Source: Engelhardtia mirabilis
GTDB lineage: Bacteria; Planctomycetota; UBA1135; GCA-002686595
Assembly: GCA_007751255.1 (NCBI GenBank)
Contig: CP036296.1
Span: 5,580,001 to 5,644,000 of the forward strand
DNA: 64,000 nucleotides
Direction of reading: 5' to 3'
The position numbers and the translations under genes were made by a program. Below the pieces are notes generated by a model. That model worked only from the letters and a program-made list of their open reading frames with translations, had not been told where the DNA came from and ran no database searches. Numbering within the stretch: the stretch's first letter is position 1; every line of letters starts with the position of its first letter. Below, in pieces: positions 1-7,460 of this stretch.

Positions 1-2700
1 GCCGCCGTCCTGCCGCTCCTCCAGTCCGCCCCCGACCGCGCCGAGCTCGAGCCCGGGGTCGACATGCGCCTGTACCAGGCCGACCGCCCCCTGGAGCGCG
101 TCCACGAGCCGGTCCCCGACGCGAGCCCCAACGTCCACGAACGGCGCGACCGCATCGAGTGGACCACCGAGGAGAGCTTCGGCGGACTGACCGACAACTT
201 CGTGGCCGTGGTTACGGCCTGGCTCGACGTCCCCGCGCAGGGGAGCTACGAGTTCCGCATCACCAGCGACGACGGCTCGATGCTGCTGATCGACGAAGAG
301 CGCCTGATCTGGAACGGCGGCCTCCACGCGCCCCAGCCCCGCGAGGGCAAGCTCGAGCTCGACGCCGGTCTGCACGCGCTCAAGGTGTTCATGTTCGAGG
401 CGGTCGGCGGACAGTACCTGTCCCTCGAGTGGCGCCCGCCGGGGGCCGAGGACTTCGCGATCGTGCCCACCGAGGTCCTGTGGACGGAGGCCGGCGTGAC
501 CCGCGTGGTCTCGCCCGGTCCCAAGCAGATGGCCGACGACCTCGACGGGCTTCGCGCCGGCGACGGCCTGCCCCTGGAATCGGTGCACCCGCGCTGGCGC
601 CTGGAGACGATCCACCCCGAGGGCTTCGACCCGATGGTCGGGGCCCTGGCCTGGCTGCCCGACGGGCGCCTGGCGGTGGCGACCTTCGAGCCGAAGAACA
701 ACGGGGTGCGCACCGACGAGCCCAACGGCACGGTCTGGGCCCTGTCCGGCTGGGACGGCGGCGACCCCGAGGCGATCGGCGTCGAGAAGATCGCCGACGG
801 GCTGTTCCACCCGCTCGGCATGCAGTTCATCCAGGGCTGGCTGTACGTGGCCGAGCGCGACGCGATCACGCGCCGCCGCGACGGCGACGGGGACGGCTTC
901 TTCGAGACGCGCGAGGTCTTCGCCCACGGCTGGATCGCCGACAACTACCACCACTTCACCTTCTGCCTCGAACCCTTCGAGCGCGAGCTGTGGGTCAGCC
1001 TGTCCACGTCGATCGGCACCGACGGCGACGTGGGCGGTGACTCGATCGTGGCCCTGAACGGTCCCAACCCGCCCGACCGCGGCACGCTGATGAAGATCGA
1101 CGTGGACTCGGGCGCGGTGACCTACGTGGCCGGCGGCTTCCGCACGCCCAACGGCGTGCTGCCCCTGGGAGACGGGACGGCGCTCGTGGGCGACAACCAG
1201 GGCGCGTGGAAGCCGGCCAACCGCATCGACCTGGCGCGACCGGGCGGCTTCTACGGCTACTACAACGAGACGCGGGTCGCGACCAAGCAGCACCCCGAGG
1301 GCGGGGCGCCGTCCCTGTTCTCCGATCGACGCCCGAGCCCGCCCGCCCTGTGGTTGCCCCAGGGCGAGATCGCCTCGTCCCCCACCGCCATGGTCTGGGC
1401 CCCGCGCCACGGTCCGTTCCAGGGTCAGGTGCTGATCGGCGACGTGAAGCTGGGCGGCATTCGGCGCGCCTTCTTCGAGGAGGTCGAGGGTCAGCTCCAG
1501 GGCGCCGCCTTCCGCTTCTGTCAGGGCTTCGAGGGTGGCGTCAATCGCCTGTTGTGGGCGCCCGACCGCTCGCTGATCGTCGGCATGACGGGCGAGTCGG
1601 CCACCTGGAGCTGGCGCGGCACCCGCACCGGCTTGCAACGGCTGGTACCCACGGGCGTGGAGACCTTCGAGTTCCATTCGATCAGCGCCACGCCCGGCGG
1701 CTTTCGGCTGCGCTTCACCGACGTCGTCGATCCGGCGCAAGCGGTGAATCTGGGCCGCTACCAGGTGCGTCACTGGCGCTACGAGGCGACGCCCGAGTAC
1801 GGCGGTTCGAAGCTCGACGAGGGCGACCTCGGGGTGACGGCTGCGAGACTCCTGCCCAGTGGCCGCGAGGTGGAGCTGACCGTGCCCGGCCTACGCGAGG
1901 GCACCGTGGTCTGGATCCGCGCCGACTTGCAAGCCAAGGACGGCACCAAGATCTGGTCGCCGGAGAGTTGGTACACCTTGAACCGCGTGCCCGGCCGCGA
2001 GCTGCCCGCGCCGCCGCCGGTCGAGGAGCGAGGCGTGCTCGTCTTCAGCCGCACCGCGGGCTTCCGCCACGGCTCGATCCCCGCCGGTATCGCGCGATTG
2101 GAAGCCGTCGCCGGCGAGCTGGGCCTGCCCTTCGAGGCCACCGAGGACGCCAGCGCCTTCGCGGACGACAACCTGGCGCGCTTCCGCGCGGTGGTCTTCC
2201 TGAACACCACCGGCGACGTGCTCAACCTCGGCCAAGAGGCAGCGTTCGAGCGCTGGATACGCGCCGGCGGCGGTTTCATGGGCGTGCACGCGGCCTCCGA
2301 CACCGAGTACGACTGGCCCTTCTACCGCCAGTTGATCGGGGCCCACTTCCTGAGCCATCCGGCGATCCAAGCGGCCGCGGTCGACGTGCTCGACCACGAT
2401 CACCCTTCCACGCGCCACCTGGACGGCCGCTGGGTCCGCACCGACGAGTGGTACGACTTCCGGGCCGAACCCTCGAGTCAGTTCAGCGTGCTGCTCGAGC
2501 TCGACGAGTCCAGCTACGAGGGTGAGCGCATGGTGGCCGACGGCCACGGCGCTTCGCACCCGATCGCGTGGTTCCGCGAGCTCGGCCTGGCGCGCTGCTT
2601 CTACACCGGCGGCGGACACACCGACGCGGCCTATGACGAGCCCGATTTCGTCCAGCACCTGCGCGGAGCCCTGGCCTGGGTCGCGCGGCTGGAGGACTGA
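1..2700 (+). CDS. PA14 / sorbosone-dehydrogenase-like propeller / ThuA fusion protein (5' end outside window)
   Basis: The frame is open from base 1 with no start before the ATG at 64, and the residues before that Met read like the region just after a signal peptide, so the gene probably begins upstream. From the Met at 64, a PA14-type carbohydrate-binding domain spans about residues 40-145 (FRITSDDGSMLLID, then DAGLHALKVFMFE). A propeller of the glucose/sorbosone dehydrogenase or membrane-bound dehydrogenase type follows at about 180-530 (FHPLGMQFIQGWLYVAERD, GGFRTPNGV), then a short Ig-like segment. The C-terminal ~230 residues are a ThuA domain (GFRHGSI, GGGFMGVHAASDTEYDWPFY, YTGGGHT). Such proteins are exported in planctomycetes and thought to act on sugars, but the reaction is unknown. 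acpS follows 5 bp downstream. Domain calls are firm; function is inferred. Confidence 0.85.
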   Translation, partial: AAVLPLLQSAPDRAELEPGVDMRLYQADRPLERVHEPVPDASPNVHERRDRIEWTTEESFGGLTDNFVAVVTAWLDVPAQGSYEFRITSDDGSMLLIDEERLIWNGGLHAPQPREGKLELDAGLHALKVFMFEAVGGQYLSLEWRPPGAEDFAIVPTEVLWTEAGVTRVVSPGPKQMADDLDGLRAGDGLPLESVHPRWRLETIHPEGFDPMVGALAWLPDGRLAVATFEPKNNGVRTDEPNGTVWALSGWDGGDPEAIGVEKIADGLFHPLGMQFIQGWLYVAERDAITRRRDGDGDGFFETREVFAHGWIADNYHHFTFCLEPFERELWVSLSTSIGTDGDVGGDSIVALNGPNPPDRGTLMKIDVDSGAVTYVAGGFRTPNGVLPLGDGTALVGDNQGAWKPANRIDLARPGGFYGYYNETRVATKQHPEGGAPSLFSDRRPSPPALWLPQGEIASSPTAMVWAPRHGPFQGQVLIGDVKLGGIRRAFFEEVEGQLQGAAFRFCQGFEGGVNRLLWAPDRSLIVGMTGESATWSWRGTRTGLQRLVPTGVETFEFHSISATPGGFRLRFTDVVDPAQAVNLGRYQVRHWRYEATPEYGGSKLDEGDLGVTAARLLPSGREVELTVPGLREGTVVWIRADLQAKDGTKIWSPESWYTLNRVPGRELPAPPPVEERGVLVFSRTAGFRHGSIPAGIARLEAVAGELGLPFEATEDASAFADDNLARFRAVVFLNTTGDVLNLGQEAAFERWIRAGGGFMGVHAASDTEYDWPFYRQLIGAHFLSHPAIQAAAVDVLDHDHPSTRHLDGRWVRTDEWYDFRAEPSSQFSVLLELDESSYEGERMVADGHGASHPIAWFRELGLARCFYTGGGHTDAAYDEPDFVQHLRGALAWVARLED

Positions 2701-2705
2701 GCCCC

Positions 2706-3092
2706 TTGGCCGTCGTCGCCCTCGGGATGGACCTGACCCGGATCGATCGCCTGCAGGCGACCATGGACCGTCGCGGCCAGCGCTTCCTCGATCGCATCTT
2801 CACCGCCGGCGAGCAGGCCTACTGCGAGCGCCGCGCCGCCCGCCGCGCGACCCACTACGCCGGTCGCTTCGCGGTCAAGGAGGCGGTCATGAAGGTGCTG
2901 GGCACCGGTTGGCGCCGCGGCGTGCGCTGGGTCGACATCGAGGTCACCCGCGAGCCGGGTCAGGCGCCCCAGGTCAGCCTGCACGGGCGCTGCGCCGAGA
3001 TCGCGGCCGAGCGGGGCATCGCTCGGATCCACATCACGATCACCCACGACGACCCGCTGGCCGCCGCGGTCGCGGTGGGCGAGTCCGCTTGA
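2706..3092 (+). CDS. acpS: Holo-[acyl-carrier-protein] synthase
   Basis: Transfers the 4'-phosphopantetheine arm of CoA to a serine of acyl carrier protein, in the cytoplasm. The 128-residue length is normal for AcpS. The N-terminal GMDLTRI motif carries the magnesium-binding Asp (D9 from the TTG start), RFAVKEAVMKVLG carries the conserved Glu (about E59), and the C-terminus has the IHITITHDD strand. TTG at 2706 is chosen because the first strand (AVVALGMDL) needs these residues; starting at the internal ATG (2727) would remove it. The gene is 5 bp after the ThuA-fusion stop, so it is probably co-transcribed although functionally unrelated. Confidence 0.9.
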   Translation: MAVVALGMDLTRIDRLQATMDRRGQRFLDRIFTAGEQAYCERRAARRATHYAGRFAVKEAVMKVLGTGWRRGVRWVDIEVTREPGQAPQVSLHGRCAEIAAERGIARIHITITHDDPLAAAVAVGESA

Positions 3093-3100
3093 GGGCTTCG

Positions 3101-3117
3101 GCGGCGCGCGTCGCCGC
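3101..3117. terminator. Candidate hairpin between convergent acpS and CoA-binding gene
   Basis: GCGGCG and CGCCGC form a perfect 6-bp stem around a 5-nt CGCGT loop, 8 bp after the acpS stop and 14 bp before the end of the convergent gene. There is no T-run, so an intrinsic terminator is only a suggestion. High GC makes such short stems common by chance. Confidence 0.3.
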
Positions 3118-3131
3118 GGCCGATTCGGACC

Positions 3132-3515
3132 TCAGCGCAGCTCGACCAGCACGCAGGGGCCGCCCGCGATGACCTCGAGGCCGAGCTCCCGCGCACGGGC
3201 GATGGCGGCGGGACTCTCGGCACCGGGCTGCATCCAGATGCGCTCGATGCCGGCCGCGGCCGCCTCTTCGACCAGGCGTTCGGTGACCCGAGGCGGGGTG
3301 ATGATCGACAGCCCCCACACGGGCTCGGGCAGGTTGGCCAGGGTCCGCGCGACCGCCAGGCCCTCGACCTCGGTCTCGGTCGGGTGGACCGGGATGGCCC
3401 GCTTGCCGTGGGCCAGGTAGTGGCGCAGCACGCGGTTGCCGAACTTGGAGCGGTCGTTGGACGCTCCGGCGACGGCGAAGACCTCGCCGGAGAGGAACTC
3501 GTCTGTGCTGGCCAT
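3132..3515 (-). CDS. CoA-binding domain protein (YccU-like)
   Basis: A 127-residue single-domain Rossmann protein. The N-terminal AVAGASNDRSKFGNRVLRHY matches the CoA_binding family nucleotide loop, followed by KRAIPVHPTE, VWGLSIITPP and a C-terminal GGPCVLVEL strand. The family is cytoplasmic and resembles the CoA-binding half of succinyl-CoA synthetase alpha; no enzymatic role is established. ATG at 3515 is the only sensible start, directly before FLSGEVFAVAGAS. It is divergent from nth, with 34 bp between the start codons, so the two must share a very compact promoter region. Confidence 0.85.
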   Translation of the reverse strand: MASTDEFLSGEVFAVAGASNDRSKFGNRVLRHYLAHGKRAIPVHPTETEVEGLAVARTLANLPEPVWGLSIITPPRVTERLVEEAAAAGIERIWMQPGAESPAAIARARELGLEVIAGGPCVLVELR

Positions 3516-3549
3516 GGGCGCGCCATCCTACGTCGCTACCATCGGCGCC

Positions 3550-4251
3550 ATGAAACGGGCCGAGAAGGCGCAGCGGATCCAGGCCATCCTGGACGAGCTC
3601 TATCCGGAAACGCCGGTCCCCCTGGACCACACCGACGCCTACACCCTTTTGATCGCGGTGCTGCTCTCGGCCCAGTGCACGGACGAGCGGGTCAACCAGG
3701 TCACGCCGGCCCTCTTCGCCCGCGCCGCGACGCCCGCGGCGATGGTGCGCCTGACGCCCGAGGAGATCCGCGAGATCATCAAGCCCTGCGGCCTTTCGCC
3801 CCAGAAGAGCCGGGCCATCCACCGACTCTCGGAGATGCTCTTGGAGGACCACGGAGGGCAGGTCCCGGGCAGCATCGAGGAGCTCGAGCGCCTGCCCGGC
3901 GTGGGACACAAGACCGCCAGCGTGGTCGTGGCCCAGGCCTTCGGGGTGCCGGCCTTCCCGGTCGACACCCACATCCACCGGCTCGCCGCCCGCTGGGGAC
4001 TGAGCGCGGCGCGGAACGTGGAGCAGACCGAGCGCGACCTGAAGCAGCTCTTCCCACGCGAGACGTGGAACGCCGTGCACCTGCAGATCATCTTCTTCGG
4101 GCGTGAGCACTGCCCGGCGCGGGGTCACGTGCTGGAGGACTGCCCGATCTGCTCCTGGGCGGCCAGCAAGGCCCGCGCCCAGGCCGAACGCCGCGCGGGC
4201 ACGGGCAAGGGCGTCGAGACCCGGTCGGCCCGCCCCCGCAGTCGTCGCTGA
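3550..4251 (+). CDS. nth: Endonuclease III, atypical iron-sulfur loop
   Basis: DNA glycosylase/AP lyase of base excision repair, acting on oxidised pyrimidines. From the ATG at 3550 (233 residues) the HhH motif LPGVGHKTAS carries the catalytic Lys at 121 and PVDTHIHR the catalytic Asp at 139, aligned almost number for number with E. coli K120 and D138. The iron-sulfur loop is unusual. Cysteines are seen at 188, 198 and 201 (CPARGHVLEDCPIC) and none follows, whereas E. coli has four at 187, 194, 197 and 203. The C-terminal ~25 residues are Arg/Ala-rich and probably disordered. A longer reading upstream of 3550 would overlap the divergent gene and is rejected. Confidence 0.92.
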   Translation: MKRAEKAQRIQAILDELYPETPVPLDHTDAYTLLIAVLLSAQCTDERVNQVTPALFARAATPAAMVRLTPEEIREIIKPCGLSPQKSRAIHRLSEMLLEDHGGQVPGSIEELERLPGVGHKTASVVVAQAFGVPAFPVDTHIHRLAARWGLSAARNVEQTERDLKQLFPRETWNAVHLQIIFFGREHCPARGHVLEDCPICSWAASKARAQAERRAGTGKGVETRSARPRSRR

Positions 4252-4393
4252 CCTCGCCTCGAACTTCGCACCTGGCACTCGACGGCGCACCAGACGAATA
4301 GAGGATTCACGGATCCGGTATGCTCGGCGCCCAGATCCGGACCACCGCGCCCGAGAGCGGCGCCTCACCTCGCCCCACACGACCTCGCACCCC

Positions 4394-4840
4394 ATGAAGC
4401 TCGCCAAGATCCTGTTGACCAGCGACCTGTCCGAGGAGTCCCTGCGCGCCTTCGCGCCGGTGGCAGAGCTCGCAGCGGAGCGCGGCGCGACCATCGAGCT
4501 CTTGCACGTGGTCGACGACGTGCCGATCCCGCCCGCCGGCGCGCCCCTCGCGCCGCCGCTCCACGCCCCCGACTTGAGTGCTTCGGTCGAGGCGGCCAAG
4601 CGCAAGCTCGACGAGCAGCGCCTGGCCCTGGACCCCGCGCTCACGGTCGAGACCAACGTGCTCGTGGCCGCCACTCCGGCCGAGGCCATCTGCGAGCACG
4701 CCACCACCAGCGGCGCGGACCTGATCGCCATGTCGACCCACGGCCGGACGGGCTTCCGCCGCTTCGTCCTGGGTTCGATCACCGAGGGCGTGGTGCGTCA
4801 CGCCCACGTGCCGGTGCTGATCTTCCCGCGCATCAAGTAG
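4394..4840 (+). CDS. Universal stress protein (UspA family)
   Basis: A single Usp domain of 148 residues. It begins KILLTSDLSEESL, has the ELLHVVDDVP strand, and ends with the ATP-binding signature region SADLI-type / STHGRTGFRRFVLGS followed by VPVLIFP. The glycine-rich loop is intact, so nucleotide binding is likely. The ATG at 4394 is chosen because the longer frame upstream has no Usp homology and runs over the nth end. The gene stands alone, convergent with the glycosyltransferase 36 bp downstream. The stress that it answers cannot be read from the sequence. Confidence 0.88.
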   Translation: MKLAKILLTSDLSEESLRAFAPVAELAAERGATIELLHVVDDVPIPPAGAPLAPPLHAPDLSASVEAAKRKLDEQRLALDPALTVETNVLVAATPAEAICEHATTSGADLIAMSTHGRTGFRRFVLGSITEGVVRHAHVPVLIFPRIK

Positions 4841-4876
4841 CGCGCGGGGAGGCGCTCGCGCGGCAGCCGGCGCCGA

Positions 4877-6913
4877 CTACCGCTCGCGCGACGTGAACGA
4901 GCCGTCGCGCGGGTCGAAGAGGTACGCGGGCGGGTCGCCCAGGACCCGCAGCAGCTCCCGATTGGCGGCCCCACGGTCGGCGGCGAAGATCAGGGCTGGA
5001 ATTGCGCTCGACAGCGCGAGCTGCGCCGGCGGAGCCAGGAAGGCGCGCTTGCGCGACGGCTCGTCCGCCAGCCGGACGAACACGACGCCGCGCTCGACCC
5101 CCGCCGCCGCGGCCGCGATCTGGGGTGCCCGTCGCAGGTCGGCCTCCGCGCGAGCCACCAGGCCGTGGCTTGTAGCGAGCAGCAGCGCCCCCGCGGCCGC
5201 CGCGACGAGCACCACCCGCCCGACCGCGGGCCCGGCGAAGCGCTCGATCCGATCGATGCCCTGGGCCGAAGCGCAGGCGAGTAGCGGGAAGGCCTCGACC
5301 CAGTACAGCGGCCCGGCCCAGGGCAGCCCGTGGAAGCTGAGCAGGGCGTAGAACGCGGCCAGGGCCAGGGGCACGCCGATCACCAACCAGCGTCGGCGCG
5401 GCACCAGCCAAGCCCCGATCAGGGCCAGGCCGGCACTCGCGCCGAAGCCGTGCAGCCACAGGGTCAGCCGCGAGAGGCCCAGGCTCGTATTCCCCCAAGC
5501 GAGGTTGGCGTTGACGAGGCCCCAGCGGTCGTCGGGCGAGATCTCGCGGGCGTAGAGCGTGTAGCCGTTGAGCAGGGCCTCGCCGGTGGTCGCGCGGTTG
5601 TAGAACAGGAGCGCCAGCAGCCAGGGCAGGGCGCCCAGTGCCGTGGGCAAGCCGGCGGCGACGAGGCGCCGCGGCCGCGCGCAGATCGCGACCAGCGGTG
5701 GCAGGGCGAGGGCCACGGCGGTCCCGGGCCGCGCCAGGGCACACAGGCCCAGGGCCAAGCCGGCGGCCAGGCTCCAAGCGACGGTCCGACGGCGATCGGC
5801 GCGTTCGTCGGCGTCCAGGGCGAGGACCACCGCCACCAGGAAGGCCAGGCCCGTGGGCAGGGACGTGCCGTGGGAGAGCCACAGCCCGCCGAGCACCAGG
5901 GGCGTGGGCGCGAGGGCAAAGAGCCAAGCGGCGAGCACGGGCCGCCGCACTCCCAGCCTGCGCGCGAGCAGGAAGACGAGCGCCGGACCGAGCAGCCAGC
6001 CCAGGCGCACGAACAACAGGGGCGAGCCCAGCGCTCCCCCGGCCGCGAGGACCAGGGCGTGGCCGGGTGGGTACTTCGAGAAGACGCGCTCGCCGACCCA
6101 GACCTGCCTCGCCGGGAAGAAGTCGGTCCAAGCGCCGCCGGGCAGGCTCGCGCGACCGAGCTCGAAGACCTGGGCCTGGTAGCGATAGGACCAGCCGTCG
6201 TTGGTCAGCGGCAGGCCATCGAGGAACACCGACGACCACAGGTAGGCGCCGACCGCGGCGACCAGGCCTGCGGCGATGACCGAGGGCCAGGGCGACCCGG
6301 CCGCAGCCGGAGTCACCGCGCGGCCAGGTCCGTGGCGCAGCGACATCGGCTCGAGAGCGATCGCGGACAGCACCAGAGCGAGCAGCGCCAGGCCGCGCAG
6401 GGCGTCCTCGACCTCCAGATAGTGGGGCGCGCCGACGAACGAGCGACCGGCCACGAACTCGAGCAGGCCCGGATCCAGGGCGAAGAACCCCAGTGCCGCC
6501 AATCCCAGGGCGAGGCCCGCGCGCGATGCGCCGCGAAGCTGCAAGCGGGGCGCGAGGGCCCTCGCGAGGACCAGGCCGGCGACCGCGGCCAGGACCGCCC
6601 AGAGTCCTCGCAGGAGGCTCCCGACGCGGTCGAGCATGGCCACCAGGGCATCGCCGGCGAGGCTCGCGAGGGGCTTGCCCCACAGGGCGACCTCGAAGGT
6701 CCGCTGTGTGCCCGGGATCGAATCGAAGGCGTAGCGCGCGCGCAGCCCGAGCAGCAGCGCGGCGAGTGCGACTGCGAGGGCGGCCAGCACCCACCGACCA
6801 AGACCGGGCCTGGTCGGGACGCCGGGCGCTCCGCCGGTCGCGAGGGAGTCGGTTGGATCGGTTCTCGAGCGGCCTCGGTCACCGTCGAGCTGGATGCGGT
6901 CCTCGTGAGCCAT
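4877..6913 (-). CDS. Polytopic membrane glycosyltransferase (GT-C fold, ArnT/PMT-like)
   Basis: 678 residues with a ~40-residue cytoplasmic leader and about a dozen hydrophobic segments. The first periplasmic loop after the mid-protein membrane segments has LTNDGWSYRYQA, an acidic motif typical of GT-C lipid-sugar-dependent transferases, and FSKYPPGHALVL resembles the next conserved loop of the GT39/GT83 group. A hydrophilic C-terminal tail of about 100 residues (VVFVRLADEPS, AYLFDPRDGSF) is probably extracytoplasmic. Sugar donor and acceptor are unknown. It is divergent from the sulfatase-like gene across a 547-bp repeat-bearing gap. Confidence 0.75.
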   Translation of the reverse strand: MAHEDRIQLDGDRGRSRTDPTDSLATGGAPGVPTRPGLGRWVLAALAVALAALLLGLRARYAFDSIPGTQRTFEVALWGKPLASLAGDALVAMLDRVGSLLRGLWAVLAAVAGLVLARALAPRLQLRGASRAGLALGLAALGFFALDPGLLEFVAGRSFVGAPHYLEVEDALRGLALLALVLSAIALEPMSLRHGPGRAVTPAAAGSPWPSVIAAGLVAAVGAYLWSSVFLDGLPLTNDGWSYRYQAQVFELGRASLPGGAWTDFFPARQVWVGERVFSKYPPGHALVLAAGGALGSPLLFVRLGWLLGPALVFLLARRLGVRRPVLAAWLFALAPTPLVLGGLWLSHGTSLPTGLAFLVAVVLALDADERADRRRTVAWSLAAGLALGLCALARPGTAVALALPPLVAICARPRRLVAAGLPTALGALPWLLALLFYNRATTGEALLNGYTLYAREISPDDRWGLVNANLAWGNTSLGLSRLTLWLHGFGASAGLALIGAWLVPRRRWLVIGVPLALAAFYALLSFHGLPWAGPLYWVEAFPLLACASAQGIDRIERFAGPAVGRVVLVAAAAGALLLATSHGLVARAEADLRRAPQIAAAAAGVERGVVFVRLADEPSRKRAFLAPPAQLALSSAIPALIFAADRGAANRELLRVLGDPPAYLFDPRDGSFTSRER

Positions 6914-6991
6914 CGCCGAGCCGCATCATGCGACCCCCGCGGCTGTCAGGCGAGGACCCGGCGAGGCCGTGGGGCGCGCGACGGAGGCAGG

Positions 6992-7081
6992 GTGCAGGGC
7001 AAGGGCACAGTGCAGGGCAAGGGCACAGTGCAGGGCAAGGGCACAGTGCAGGGCAAGGGCACAGTGCAGGACAAGGGCACG
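6992..7081. repeat. 18-bp tandem repeat, five copies
   Basis: Five head-to-tail copies of GTGCAGGGCAAGGGCACA. The first four are identical and the fifth has two changes (GGACAAGG and final G). A degenerate half-unit follows at 7082. No spacers separate the copies, so this is a minisatellite and not a CRISPR array. Confidence 0.95.
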
Positions 7082-7150
7082 GTGCGGGGCGGCGCGCACC
7101 GTGGCGCGCCCGCTGGCTATCACGACGGCGGGCATGGCGGGGTGCACCGC

Positions 7151-7186
7151 GGCGAACTCGGCGGCGAACTCGGCGGCGAACTCGGC
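7151..7186. repeat. 12-bp tandem repeat, three copies
   Basis: Three identical head-to-tail copies of GGCGAACTCGGC in the same intergenic region as the 18-bp array, about 70 bp downstream of it. No function can be read from it. Confidence 0.9.
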
Positions 7187-7460
7187 GGAGGGCCCGGCGC
7201 GAGGGCCCGGCGGAAGACTCCACGAACGGTTCCGCGGACAGCTCGGCGCAGGAACTGGCGAGGGCCGAAGCGGATCGATCAGCATGGGACAGTCGCCGCG
7301 ACCGCCCCTGGCCGCGGTCGCGACCACCAACCAGCGCGCGCGAGACCCCTTTAACCACCGCGGTCCCCCGCCCACCCAAGGGGGACGGACGAGCCCGCGA
7401 ACGGTTACACCCCCGACTGCAATTCCAGGCTCGAGGGCGGGGGGGCTATGCTGCGACGCG

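Larger units (their letters stand above)
6914..7460. other. Repeat-bearing intergenic region between divergent genes
   Basis: 547 bp between the glycosyltransferase start (minus) and the sulfatase-like start (plus). It must contain the promoters of both, but no convincing -35/-10 pair was found. It holds an 18-bp tandem array (6992-7081), a 12-bp array (7151-7186) and two 13-bp copies of a GAGGGCCCGGCG-type sequence just after. Open frames crossing it translate to Arg/Ala or Gly repeats and are not considered genes. Confidence 0.7.

Noticed and set aside
4841-4876. CGCGCG stem as a terminator between the stress-protein and glycosyltransferase genes
   Set aside because: The stem is self-complementary alternating CG with a 10-nt loop, expected by chance at this GC content.
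6992-7081. CRISPR-like repeat array
   Set aside because: The 18-bp units are contiguous with no spacers and no cas genes are nearby.
5330-7354. 674-codon plus-strand open frame (Gln/Gly/Arg-rich)
   Set aside because: It is the antisense shadow of the membrane glycosyltransferase; high GC removes stop codons and the translation has no domain character.
6969-7460. N-terminal extension of the sulfatase-like gene
   Set aside because: It translates the 18-bp and 12-bp tandem arrays into low-complexity repeats; the lipoprotein signal starts at 7461.
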